64,000 bases of DNA from Amycolatopsis umgeniensis (GTDB lineage: Bacteria; Actinomycetota; Actinomycetes; Mycobacteriales; Pseudonocardiaceae), in the NCBI RefSeq assembly GCF_014205155.1, contig NZ_JACHMX010000001.1, forward strand, positions 3,286,001 to 3,350,000, written 5' to 3'. Below the pieces are notes generated by a model, which saw only the letters and a list, made by a program, of their open reading frames with translations, ran no database searches and was not told where the DNA came from. Position 1 is the first letter of the stretch, and each line of letters starts with the position of its first letter. This document shows positions 42,055-50,169 of this stretch, piece after piece. The translations under genes and the position numbers were made by a program.

Positions 42055-42549
42055 TTAGAAGCCCTTCAAGATTCCGACTATTGAAGCAGTTAAAAGAGCA
42101 GATGTAAATAGCCAAGTCGCGCTTGCTACAAGGCGCAGCTTTCTTCGAGCAATGCGACTGGATTCCCAAATTTGATCACAGAGGGCTTCGCTCATTTCGT
42201 CCGTGTCGCTAGTTAGCCGATCGAACTTTAGCTTGAACTCCGTACCATTCGTGTTTTCGGTAGCGATATGAGCGAAGTAGAGGGGTGAGCCAGAGCTTTG
42301 CGTTCGCAGTCGCGGTGCAAACACTCGTATGGAGATAACCATAGAGGTTCCTGTTAGCGCAAGGCTGACAGCACTTAGGCCAGTCTGCCAAGGCGACAGT
42401 GCCCAGTTAGACGCCTTCGGGAGGATGTGGACGATGATCCCCCCGAGTACACCGCTAGCGCCGAGCAGGGCCCCAGCCTTGGTGTCTGCCACCTTGATCC
42501 AGTCATACACGTGCTGGAGGAGCTTCCAGGCGTCATCGGACGTCATCAT
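42055..42549 (-). CDS. Pycsar effector PycTM-type membrane protein (DUF5706)
   Basis: 164 residues. VYDWIKVADTKAGALLGASGVLGGI, the second span WQTGLSAVSLALTGTSMVISIRVF, the loop motif APRLRTQSSGSPLYFAHIA, the helix LCDQIWESSRIARRKLRLVASATW and a final span to residue 161 match the Pycsar effector family PF18967. In Pycsar, PycTM is activated by cCMP or cUMP made by a class III cyclase on phage infection and damages the inner membrane. The only cyclase-like gene in the window lies 2.9 kb away on the other strand. The start is either ATG 42549 or the adjacent ATG 42546, which is better spaced from AAGGG. Confidence 0.8.
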   Translation of the reverse strand: MMTSDDAWKLLQHVYDWIKVADTKAGALLGASGVLGGIIVHILPKASNWALSPWQTGLSAVSLALTGTSMVISIRVFAPRLRTQSSGSPLYFAHIATENTNGTEFKLKFDRLTSDTDEMSEALCDQIWESSRIARRKLRLVASATWLFTSALLTASIVGILKGF

Positions 42550-42743
42550 ACCCTTAGCATCCCACAGATGGCGGGTCGACAGTAGGTGACGAATATAGGC
42601 CTGTCCGGACGATCTTTGCGATGCGTGATCAACATGTTCACATCACCTATTGATACTAATCACGCTCGCCTTGAGGGTGCATACACTCTGCGTGTCACGG
42701 CATGGTTGCGTTAGCTGCCTTAACCGGCATAGGCAGATCGGGT
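42550..42743. promoter_or_regulatory. Divergent regulatory gap between PycTM-like and GT4 genes
   Basis: AT-rich 194-base gap that must hold both promoters. AACATGTT, an eight-base palindrome within GTGATCAACATGTTCACATC, lies near 42630 and may be an operator. No convincing pair of promoter hexamers was found. Confidence 0.35.
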
Positions 42744-43937
42744 ATGGAGGAGATTTTGACTACGCAAGTTATAGCGCTTGGCCCAGGCGGTTTTGCTGGC
42801 GCTGGTCGCATAATGTGCAACGGATTGCTGTCGATTGCGCGCCACGGGATTCCGTGCATGTTCATCGGCCCTAAAACCCCATTCTCCTTGCGCCACAAAA
42901 AGGAGTTGCCGATCCAATTTAGATGGCGTTCCATTCCGGTGACTTCTGGCGCCATCGGCGAAGGCGCGGCGATTGGTCATTCGATGGTACTTTTCCCTAT
43001 CGAGCTGGCCGATGAAGTGGTAAAGAATGCAAAGGCGGCGGCGGAGACCGCGCAACGTGTCGTGGTGTGGGCTCACTACTTGTTTCCGTACGGGATCGCG
43101 GCTCAGATGGCCAAAAGTATCCTCACGTCTGCCGGTATCGAGATAGAGTTATGGCTGAATCCGGCGGGTTCTGATATCTGGGAAGTTGGGCGCCAATTCG
43201 AAGATGTCACGATCAGTTTACTGAACGATCCAATGGTCGATCGGATCGTGACATATTCGGACCAGTTCGCTGCTGAAATAGCCGATATTTACAAGGTTGA
43301 AAGGTCTATTGACGTAGTAAAACCCTCCGTAGAGGACGAGTACTATGCGCTCTCTACCATCGATCGTGCTGCCGCACGTAGACGGTTAGGCTTTCCTGAG
43401 AAGGAATTTATTATTTCATGTCACAGTAACATGCGGCCAGTGAAGGCGCCCCAAGACGTAGTCATGGTGGCACGTCGTGCTGCTTCGCAGCTACTTGAAA
43501 GACCTTCGTCGCTACTGCTTGCGGGTCCAGTACGTGACGTCGAGTCGTCTTGTGACGGCATGAGTATTCGGCGCCTCGGTGTCGTTAGGCAAATGTGGGA
43601 GCTATTACAGATCGTGGATGTGGAACTCAACCTTAGCCGCCACGACTCTTTCAATCTAAGCTTGGCAGAGGCGATGGCCTGCGGTGTCCCTGTTGTTACG
43701 ACAGATATCGTGGGCATTTCGGACGATGTGGTTGACGCGCGCGCGGGTGTCGCGGTGCCGTTGGAACGTCGCATTGTAAATGATCCGCGGGCGACCTACG
43801 ATGCCGCCGTGCGAGGTATCGTGACTTTCGGCAGCTTGGAGTCTGTTCGACTCGCCGCCGGAATGGCTGGCGCGCAATATTCCAAGAAACAGTTTAGCAA
43901 TCAAGCATACTGGAAGCGCATAAGCGTGCTCTTGTAG
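42744..43937 (+). CDS. Glycosyltransferase family 4 protein
   Basis: 397 residues from ATG 42744 (an in-frame ATG at 42702 is possible). A GT-B fold is indicated by the glycine-rich N-terminal loop ALGPGGFAGAGRIMCNGLLSIARHGI, the middle KPSVEDEYYALSTIDRAAARRRLGFPEKEFIISCHSNMRPVKAPQ (donor-domain start) and the C-terminal nucleotide-sugar motif NLSRHDSFNLSLAEAMACGVPVVTTDIVG with the conserved Glu. Substrates unknown. It is the last intact cargo gene of the island, with a codon pattern like the cyclase genes. Confidence 0.8.
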   Translation: MEEILTTQVIALGPGGFAGAGRIMCNGLLSIARHGIPCMFIGPKTPFSLRHKKELPIQFRWRSIPVTSGAIGEGAAIGHSMVLFPIELADEVVKNAKAAAETAQRVVVWAHYLFPYGIAAQMAKSILTSAGIEIELWLNPAGSDIWEVGRQFEDVTISLLNDPMVDRIVTYSDQFAAEIADIYKVERSIDVVKPSVEDEYYALSTIDRAAARRRLGFPEKEFIISCHSNMRPVKAPQDVVMVARRAASQLLERPSSLLLAGPVRDVESSCDGMSIRRLGVVRQMWELLQIVDVELNLSRHDSFNLSLAEAMACGVPVVTTDIVGISDDVVDARAGVAVPLERRIVNDPRATYDAAVRGIVTFGSLESVRLAAGMAGAQYSKKQFSNQAYWKRISVLL

Positions 43938-44072
43938 GTAAATGACTTTGTTAAGATGTGTATAATTCAATTTCCAGGTCGGTGTAGGCCAGCTGCTTCT
44001 CTCGGGCTTTCCAGCCGGGGCGCGTTCAGCCATGAGATGTACCTGAGCTCCGTCGGATAGATTGTGAATCGC
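43938..44072. other. Non-coding gap at the end of the cargo
   Basis: AT-rich for about 50 bases, then returning to high GC. No tRNA 3'-end copy, inverted repeat or gene was seen. Confidence 0.4.
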
Positions 44073-44640
44073 CTAGGCGAGCGGGCCGCGGATGCGCATG
44101 CAGGTGACAGCGTCCTTGTCGACGAGGTCATCGAAGTCGTACGTCCCCATGGAGAACATCTGCCGCGGGACCAGCCGCTGGGTTTTCGTGTCCGGGTGCT
44201 CCGGCATGATCAGTCGAACGCGCAAGTTGCCAGGCCCTCCGCCGGCCTGCACTGTTACCGCATGCATGCGCCTGCCAAGGAACTCCTTGAAGCTTCGCCC
44301 GCCGTACTTCCGCCCATCGAACAACGGATCGAGGTGTAGCATCTTGTGCTTGAGCCATACCCCTGGGCGCAGCATTGCCATCCCTGTGGTTGAGGCCTGT
44401 ACCTGTAACCGCTCACCGTCCTGGATATCGAAGCTCGCTCTGCCTGCTGGCTGGGCGCTACGCTCGACCGCGGCTACCAGCGTGCCCCAGCATTTGTACT
44501 CCGAACACACCGACACTAATCGTGGACTGGCCGATGCCTCTGTTCCGACGACCACAACGTACTTGCAGAACTCACGCAGCCGCTGTACGAGCGGCGAGTA
44601 GTCACTATCGCCGGCGACCAGCAGGTGCGGCTCGGCGAGC
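44073..44640 (-). pseudogene. NYN/OST-HTH protein, 5'-truncated fragment
   Basis: The C-terminal part of a LabA-like protein. The NYN (PIN-like) end is PHLLVAGDSDYSPLVQRLREFCKYVVVVGTEASASPRLVSVCSEYKCWGTLV with the catalytic GDSD aspartates, and an OST-HTH domain follows (GVWLKHKMLHLDPLFDGRKYGGRSFKEFL). The N-terminal strand of the NYN domain with the first catalytic Asp is missing: upstream of about 44640 the sequence belongs to an oppositely oriented serine hydrolase. A recombination or deletion junction therefore cut this gene. Expression is unlikely. Confidence 0.72.
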
Positions 44641-45545
44641 ACCTCCGCGCAGCGGCCCATCACGGCGGCCGACCACTTCCGCCTCGCCAGCCAGACCCAG
44701 ACGTTCACCGCGGTCATGGTGCTCCGGCTGTTCGACGAGAGTGCCGTCGATCTCGACGCTCCGATCGAGAGGTATCTGCCCTGCGTCGTCACCGGAACTT
44801 CGACGGCAACGTCATCACCGTGCGCCAGTTGCTCAACCACACCGCGGGATTCGCCCACGACCCCGCCGGCGCGAAGACCAAGCCCGACGGCACCTACGAC
44901 CTGGCCGCGCTCGTGCACGCCGCGATGGACGACAAACCGCTGTCCGCCCGGAACGGCGTACCACTACTCCAATATCGGCTACCTCGTCCTCGGCCTGCTG
45001 ATCGAGAAACTCACGGGCCGGTACGTCGGCGACGCGATCACCGAGCGGATCGTCAAACCGCTCGGGCTCACCGAAACCTCGTTCCCGCGCCGGGAAAGCG
45101 CACGCTCACGAACCCGTATCTGCCCGGCTACGTGGGTTTCCGGGTCGGCGACGGCTTCTTCTGGTGGGAGGCGACGACTTCGAAGGAACTGTCGTTCTGG
45201 AGTTCATCGGCCGCGATGGAATCCACGCTGGCGGATCTCGCGAAGTTCAACCGCGCGCTCGTTGCGGGCGAGGTCGTCTCGCCGAAGGCACTCGCCGAGA
45301 TGCGCACCGTCGTGCCTTGGACACCGGGCTCGCCCACCGGTTACGGGCTCGGCCAGTTCAACCTCCAGCTGTCCTGCGGCGGCATGGCCTGGGGGCACGA
45401 CGGCCTACTGCCGACTGGGCACACGTCGCTCACCATGGCCACCGACGACGGCCGGTTCGCGTCGGTCGTGACCAACACGAACATCCTCCCGACCGAACCG
45501 GGCATCCTCGACGTCGCCAACGCCGCCCTGTGTGAGGGGAAATGA
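44641..45545 (+). pseudogene. Serine hydrolase (class C beta-lactamase-like), truncated and frameshifted
   Basis: Family sequence is readable only by changing frame three times (near 44790, 44950 and 45095): PITAADHFRLASQTQTFTAVMVLRLFDE, NVITVRQLLNHTAGFAHDP, YHYSNIGYLVLGLLIEKLTG, then the C-terminal NPYLPGYVGFRVG to the stop at 45545. The signal peptide and N-terminus are missing at the island junction. The catalytic SxxK motif reads SQTQ, so the general-base lysine is lost, while YSN is retained. The last codon overlaps the esterase start. An intact relative lies at 58484-59626. Confidence 0.85.
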
Positions 45546-46543
45546 CGCGGGTTCTGGCGTCCGCACTCGTCCTGGTCGGCGTGCTGGCGTGGACCGGCTC
45601 CGCCTCGGCGGCGAACTCGGCCGCACCGCCGGTTTTCACCGACGGCCAAGGGCTGACCGTCGTCAAGCAGTCGTCCTGGGTGGACGATGGTGGACGCACG
45701 TTCGAACTGGTCGTGCGAACCGCCGAAGTCCCGCGATACTCGACGCTCGAAGAGCAGGTCTCCGGCGAGCACGTGATCATGGTGACGCTGCCGGAGGGTT
45801 ACCCGTCTTCCGGTGACACCCGCTATCCGGTGCAGTACCACCTGCATGGCCACCTTGATCTCCCGGACACGAGCCTGAACCAGCAGATGTTCGAAGAGTC
45901 CACGGCGGGCGGCGTCCCGCTGATCTCCGTCGCGGTCAACGGATCCGGCCGCGGCTGGTACACGAACTGGGTCGCCCCGCCCGCCGGGCTCGGCCCGCAG
46001 AACTGGCAAAACTTCCATCTGGACCAGGCGATCCCGTTCATCGACGCGAATCTGCGCACCATCGCGACGCGGGAAGGCAGGGTGATCTCCGGGCATTCGA
46101 TGGGCGGCTTCGGCGCGTTCCACTACGCCGAGACCAGGCCGGACTTGTTCGGCTACGTCGGCAGTTTTTCCGGCGGGCTCGACTTGGCGAACCAGTTGCA
46201 GAGGATTGCGGTGGCAGGCAGTACACAACTGCCGGGCAGTGGCACTCCGACGGTTCCGGTGGAGGCGATCTTCGGGCCGCCCGTGTGGCCGTTGGACACG
46301 GCGTGGAACGAGGCGAGTCCCGCGCAACACGTGGAGTCGCTGCGTGGCATGGGGGTGGCGATGTACACCGGTGACGGCGGCAACCTGCTGGACAACCCCG
46401 TCCAAGCCGCGATCGAGAACGTCGCGCGCGAGACCAATCGCGTCACACACGGCAATCTCGTCGCGGCCGGGATCGCTCACACGTTCATCGGTTACGGCGA
46501 CGGCGGAAAGTGGGCGGAAGGCTGTCGCGGCAAGCACACATAA
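45542..46543 (+). CDS. Secreted alpha/beta-hydrolase (esterase), probably C-terminally truncated
   Basis: 333 residues with a signal peptide (VLASALVLVGVLAWTGSASA) and an esterase/antigen-85-like alpha/beta fold: nucleophile elbow GHSMGGFGA, HLHGHLDLPD near the oxyanion hole, and His in AAGIAHTFIGYGDG. The frame stops at TAA 46541-46543, but translation past it gives AACLKADMKHFVTLLMDVL and a stop at 46610-46612, a sensible family ending. A CAA-to-TAA change probably removed the last 23 residues. Whether the enzyme still folds is unclear; the catalytic triad is upstream of the stop. It was coupled to the now-broken serine hydrolase. Confidence 0.75.
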   Translation: MTRVLASALVLVGVLAWTGSASAANSAAPPVFTDGQGLTVVKQSSWVDDGGRTFELVVRTAEVPRYSTLEEQVSGEHVIMVTLPEGYPSSGDTRYPVQYHLHGHLDLPDTSLNQQMFEESTAGGVPLISVAVNGSGRGWYTNWVAPPAGLGPQNWQNFHLDQAIPFIDANLRTIATREGRVISGHSMGGFGAFHYAETRPDLFGYVGSFSGGLDLANQLQRIAVAGSTQLPGSGTPTVPVEAIFGPPVWPLDTAWNEASPAQHVESLRGMGVAMYTGDGGNLLDNPVQAAIENVARETNRVTHGNLVAAGIAHTFIGYGDGGKWAEGCRGKHT

Positions 46544-46648
46544 GCCGCTTGCCTCAAAGCCGACATGAAGCATTTCGTCACGCTTCTCATGGACGTGCTC
46601 GACCAACCCTAGCGAGTGGCGCACCATTTCGCGGTCCGGCAAGGATGT

Positions 46649-47890
46649 TCACCTGGATCTTCTCGCGGCGATCGCGGCAGCGGCCAGAGCCATAGCGAAC
46701 AACGAATACGAAGCGAACAAGCCGGTGACAGACGTGCTCAAGGCGCCGCCGACGGCGCGGCCCAGCAGCTGCCCGACGCATTCGGCGGTGATGACGGCGG
46801 TCGCCAGTTCGGCGGCGGTGAAGCCGCTTGAATCCGCGGTCGTGGCTCTGATGTACAGGCCGGGATAAGCGAGTCCGACGCCGATTCCGGCGACGGTCCA
46901 GGCGACGAGAGCCAGGGTGAACGACCCGCCGAGAGCGAGGACGGCGGTGCCGAGAGCGGTGAGACTCAAGCCCACGAAGGGAAAGAGCGCCGAGGTGAAC
47001 CTGGTGGCCACCAGGCTGGTCACCGCCCAGCCCAGCGGCGCGGCGCTCAGGACGATCGCGGCCTGCCCGAGGCTCACCCCGAATCCGGTCGTCAGAAGCA
47101 CGGTGATCAGGCTGTCCGCACCGAAGTAGCCGATCGCGAACAACACCATCGCGCCCAGCGCGGCGGGGGTTCCGGGGCGCAGGCGTGCGGTGCCCGCGGG
47201 CAGGATCGCGATCATCCCGACGACGGTGATCGCCGCTCCGGCGAGCGCGAGCGGCCAGAAACCCATACTGAACACGACACACGTCGCCCCGAGCGGAATC
47301 GACAGTGTCTTCAGAAGCGGGCGCGGCGGGTCATCGGGGGACGGGTCGCCGCGGGTGGCGCGCACGACCAGCAACCGTCCGAAAAGGACGAACGGCACCG
47401 GCAGCAGCAGTGTCCAGCGCCAGCCCACGAGATGTTCGAGGCCGAGGGTCGCGGCGGGGCCGACCAGCGCGGGAACGATCCACATCGCCGAGGACGCGGC
47501 GACGACGCGGATCCGCAGGCTGTCGTCGAGATGCCGGATCGCCGAGCTGATCCCGAAAACCGCCAGGAGACCACTCGCGAGCCCGGCGGTGAACTGGCCG
47601 AGGGCGAACATCCACGCCGACCTGGACACCGCGGCCAGGAGAAGGCCGCCGAGATAGGCGGTCATCCCGGCGGCCAGTGTGCCTCGCGGGCCCAGGCGGG
47701 CGAGGACCCGGCTCGCCAAGGGAAGCGCGACGAACAGGCCCAGCGTCGAGCCGGCGATCAGGAGTCCGAGACTGTCCTTCGCGTCGAGATCAGCGGCGAC
47801 GACGGGCAGCAGGGTGGAGGCGACGAAGCCGGTCACGGCGGCCGCGAACTCGAGCGCGACGATGCCGACCGCCAGCCGGACCCCTGTCAC
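46649..47890 (-). CDS. MFS transporter
   Basis: 413 residues from GTG 47890, overlapping the VOC gene stop (GTGA). Twelve to fourteen hydrophobic helices; AGSTLGLFVALPLASRVLARLGPRGTLAAG contains the loop 2-3 motif A region of major facilitator proteins. It resembles DHA-type drug exporters. In an operon with a VOC protein and an RHH protein, the function may be export and detoxification of a small molecule. Confidence 0.85.
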   Translation of the reverse strand: MTGVRLAVGIVALEFAAAVTGFVASTLLPVVAADLDAKDSLGLLIAGSTLGLFVALPLASRVLARLGPRGTLAAGMTAYLGGLLLAAVSRSAWMFALGQFTAGLASGLLAVFGISSAIRHLDDSLRIRVVAASSAMWIVPALVGPAATLGLEHLVGWRWTLLLPVPFVLFGRLLVVRATRGDPSPDDPPRPLLKTLSIPLGATCVVFSMGFWPLALAGAAITVVGMIAILPAGTARLRPGTPAALGAMVLFAIGYFGADSLITVLLTTGFGVSLGQAAIVLSAAPLGWAVTSLVATRFTSALFPFVGLSLTALGTAVLALGGSFTLALVAWTVAGIGVGLAYPGLYIRATTADSSGFTAAELATAVITAECVGQLLGRAVGGALSTSVTGLFASYSLFAMALAAAAIAARRSR

Positions 47891-48234
47891 GTGTAGAGAT
47901 CTCGCTCGTACAGGTTGAGCTGCACCCACACGCCGTCGGGATCCTGGACACGCATCGAGTACCCGAAGCCTTCGTCCATCGGCGGCCCCGGCTCGAATCC
48001 GGCCGCCCGCAGACGTTCCGCGACGTCTTCCAGCGGTTCGACGGCTTCGAAAGCCAGCTCGCAGCGGCCCGCGTCCTCGCCGGACGACTGATGGATGGCC
48101 AGCGTTCCGCCGTCGGCGGGCAGTTCGACCCAGCCACCGGGCCGCGACACCGGCCCGACCCGCAGGCCGAGTGCCTCGTAGAACCGCGTCATGGCCTCGA
48201 CGTCCGAGGTGTAGCGGATCGGCATGACCTTCAT
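47887..48234 (-). CDS. VOC-family (glyoxalase/bleomycin-resistance-like) protein
   Basis: 115 residues with the two beta-alpha-beta-beta-beta modules: MKVMPIRYTSDVEAMTRFYEALGLRVG, GGWVELPADGGTLAIHQS, CELAFEAVEPLEDVAERLRAAG and VQDPDGVWVQLNLYERD. The metal ligands cannot all be assigned, so dioxygenase, isomerase or simple drug-binding roles remain open. It overlaps both neighbours by four bases (ATGA and GTGA), a tight operon. Confidence 0.88.
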   Translation of the reverse strand: MKVMPIRYTSDVEAMTRFYEALGLRVGPVSRPGGWVELPADGGTLAIHQSSGEDAGRCELAFEAVEPLEDVAERLRAAGFEPGPPMDEGFGYSMRVQDPDGVWVQLNLYERDLYT

Positions 48235-48389
48235 CGTTCGCGTTCCTCACTGGTCCGCAGGTAGTCCTCCAGCACCCGTTCGACGAACGACGAGAGCGAC
48301 TCGTCGGCGTCGACGGACGCGTGCTTCACCCGCTTGATGAGGTCGGGCGGCAGGTAGACGTTGAATTGCCGTTTCTCGACCTGAGCCAT
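48231..48389 (-). CDS. Ribbon-helix-helix (CopG-like) protein
   Basis: 52 residues: MAQVEKRQFNVYLPPDLIKR, then VKHASVDADESLSSFVERVLEDYLR. The beta-strand QFNVYLPPDLIKRVK followed by two helices is the RHH DNA-binding fold. It is the first gene of the RHH-VOC-MFS operon and overlaps VOC by four bases, so it probably autoregulates the operon. It is short and easily missed by gene callers. Confidence 0.82.
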   Translation of the reverse strand: MAQVEKRQFNVYLPPDLIKRVKHASVDADESLSSFVERVLEDYLRTSEERER

Positions 48390-48398
48390 GCTCGCATG

Positions 48399-49532
48399 CT
48401 AGCAAATGAGCACAAGTGGCACCGTGACCAGCGCCAGGACCGCGCCGATCCAAGGGATGGTGGTCAGCGAGGCGCCGAGGTTCAGCGCACCGGCAGCGAA
48501 GGCCGGGGTGAGGCTGATGCCCAGCTGGAAGGCCGAGACCGTGGTGGCGCCGGCGAGCGTCGGAGCGGAACCGGCGAGGGCGAACACCCGCCCGTAGAGC
48601 GCCGGGTTGAGCACGAAGGCGGCGACTCCCAGCAGGAACACCACGGGCACGACAACCCAGACCGACGTGGCGAAGACGGCTAGTAGCGCCGAGAAGACCG
48701 CGATGCCGAGGACACCGCCGAGAAGCGCGTGGCGCGGCCGCTTGTCGGAGATCCGGCCGCCGACCGACAATCCCGCGAAGGCGCCGATGCCGAACAGCGC
48801 CAGGACGGCGGGGATCCAGACCGCGGGAAGGACGTCCTCCAGCATCGCCGCCAGGTAGTTGAAGGAGACCATGTACGAGGCGGTGCTCAGGATCGTGACG
48901 GCGTAGACGCCCCACAGGCGCCAGGAGCGCATCGCGCGCAGTTCGCCCGAAAGGTTCGGGACGGCGGACGCGGTGGCGGGAAGGCCCACGGCGCAGGCGA
49001 CTGTGCCCAGGACGGTGAGCGCCACGACGCCCCAGAAGCCACCGGTCCAGTCGGTGAGGTTGCTGAGCAGGGTGCCCGCCGGTCCCCCGGCCACCATGGC
49101 GACGCTGAGCCCCGCGACGACGACGCCCGAGGCGCGGGCGTTGCGGTCGGGGGTCACCAGGCTGATCGCGGTCACGGCGGCGACCGCGAAGAAGCCCGCG
49201 TAGGCGAGACCGGCGACGAACCTGGTGACCAGCAGGACGAGGTAGTCGTCGGCGAGCAGGCCCGCCGCGATCGACGCGGCGAAGACGAGTTGCGTGGTCA
49301 TCAGCGCCGTACGCCGTGGCCACTTCAAGCTGAGCACGGCGAACGGCGGGCCGCCCAGGACGACGCCGAGAGCGAACGCGGTGATGAGCGCTCCCGCGGA
49401 CGACAGGGAGACACCGAGGTCGGCGGCGGCCGAGGGCAGGACCCCGGCCATCAGGAACTCGGCGCTCCCCATCGCGAACAGGCTGAAAGCGAGGAGGTAG
49501 ACCCCGGTGGGGAGCCGTCTGGTTTCGATCAT
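48399..49532 (-). CDS. MFS exporter, Cmx/CmrA-like
   Basis: 377 residues from ATG 49532. YLLAFSLFAMGSAEFLMAGVLPSAAADLGVS at the N-terminus matches the actinobacterial chloramphenicol-type exporters (Cmx/CmrA) and arabinose-efflux-like MFS proteins, with RNARASGVVVAGLSVAMVAGGPAGTLLSN as antiporter motif C region. Twelve helices are visible. It is divergent from an XRE-cupin regulator with a palindrome between, so it is likely repressed and inducible. The true substrate is unknown. Confidence 0.87.
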   Translation of the reverse strand: MIETRRLPTGVYLLAFSLFAMGSAEFLMAGVLPSAAADLGVSLSSAGALITAFALGVVLGGPPFAVLSLKWPRRTALMTTQLVFAASIAAGLLADDYLVLLVTRFVAGLAYAGFFAVAAVTAISLVTPDRNARASGVVVAGLSVAMVAGGPAGTLLSNLTDWTGGFWGVVALTVLGTVACAVGLPATASAVPNLSGELRAMRSWRLWGVYAVTILSTASYMVSFNYLAAMLEDVLPAVWIPAVLALFGIGAFAGLSVGGRISDKRPRHALLGGVLGIAVFSALLAVFATSVWVVVPVVFLLGVAAFVLNPALYGRVFALAGSAPTLAGATTVSAFQLGISLTPAFAAGALNLGASLTTIPWIGAVLALVTVPLVLIC

Positions 49533-49562
49533 GGCGCCAGCATCGGCAGCGTCTGGCTGTTT

Positions 49563-49580
49563 CGGCAAAGAACTTTGCCG
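49563..49580. promoter_or_regulatory. CGGCAAAG-AA-CTTTGCCG palindrome
   Basis: Perfect eight-base arms with a two-base spacer between the divergent MFS exporter and XRE-cupin genes. It is probably the operator of the XRE-cupin protein controlling both genes. Confidence 0.65.
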
Positions 49581-49609
49581 GAATCGGGACGAGCTGCTGT
49601 GCTCGTGGC

Positions 49610-50167
49610 ATGGAGAGCCAACCAGCGGTCACCGCGGCGATCGAGCTGATCGCGCCCCGGCTGCGCCGCGCACGGGAGAAGAAGGGCACGACGCTGGTGG
49701 AATTGAGCCGCGCCACCGGCATCTCCACCAGCACCCTGTCCCGCCTCGAATCCGGTCAGCGCAAGCCGAGCCTCGAGCTGCTCCTGCCGGTCATCGCCGC
49801 GCTGGGCCTGCGCGTCGACGAGATCGTCGACTCACCGAGGGTGCTCGAAGTGCCCCAGGACGGCCGGGTCCTCATCCCGCTCACCCGGCACCAAGGGGAG
49901 CCCCGCGCCTACAAGATGACGATCCCGGCAGGCGACGACGAGCCCCGGCCGCGGACGCACACCGGGCGCGAATGGCTCTACGTGCTGCGGGGCAGGCTCC
50001 GGCTCGTGCTCGGCGATCAAGACGTCGTCCTGGAGCCCGGCGAGGCGGCCGAGTTCGACTGCCGGACGCCGCATTGGTTCGGCGCCACCGGCCGCGGGCG
50101 GGTAGAGGTGCTTAGCCTCTTCGGCAAACAGGGTGAGCGGATCCATGTCCGCGCCCGCACCCGGTGA
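49610..50167 (+). CDS. XRE-family regulator with C-terminal cupin domain
   Basis: 185 residues. HTH_3: IAPRLRRAREKKGTTLVELSRATGISTSTLSRLESGQRKPSLELLLPVIAALGLRVDEIV (about 14-75). Cupin_2: HTGREWLYVLRGRLRLVLGDQDVVLEPGEAAEFDCRTPHWFGATG. Relatives sense small ligands or metals through the cupin domain and control adjacent transport or catabolic genes, here the divergent MFS exporter. Confidence 0.9.
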   Translation: MESQPAVTAAIELIAPRLRRAREKKGTTLVELSRATGISTSTLSRLESGQRKPSLELLLPVIAALGLRVDEIVDSPRVLEVPQDGRVLIPLTRHQGEPRAYKMTIPAGDDEPRPRTHTGREWLYVLRGRLRLVLGDQDVVLEPGEAAEFDCRTPHWFGATGRGRVEVLSLFGKQGERIHVRARTR

Positions 50168-50169
50168 CG

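Larger units (their letters stand above)
33274..44640. mobile_element. Genomic island at tRNA-Ala: decayed AICE plus lower-GC cargo
   Basis: The island starts directly after tRNA-Ala with remnants of an actinomycete integrative and conjugative element: integrase, RepSA initiator, small membrane peptides and XRE regulator, all on the minus strand and mostly broken. From about 37000 to 43940 the base composition drops visibly and codon choice changes (TTA, AGA and AT-ending codons become common). The cargo includes a class III cyclase and a PycTM-type effector. The right end is set at the junction between a truncated NYN gene and a truncated serine hydrolase, because native high-GC sequence resumes there. 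No second copy of the tRNA 3' end was found, so the right attachment site is probably lost. Confidence 0.75.

Noticed and set aside
44625..45545. A single intact 306-residue hydrolase gene
   Set aside because: The long open frame mixes real and out-of-frame sequence. Family motifs alternate between two frames, so the gene is frameshifted even though a continuous frame exists.
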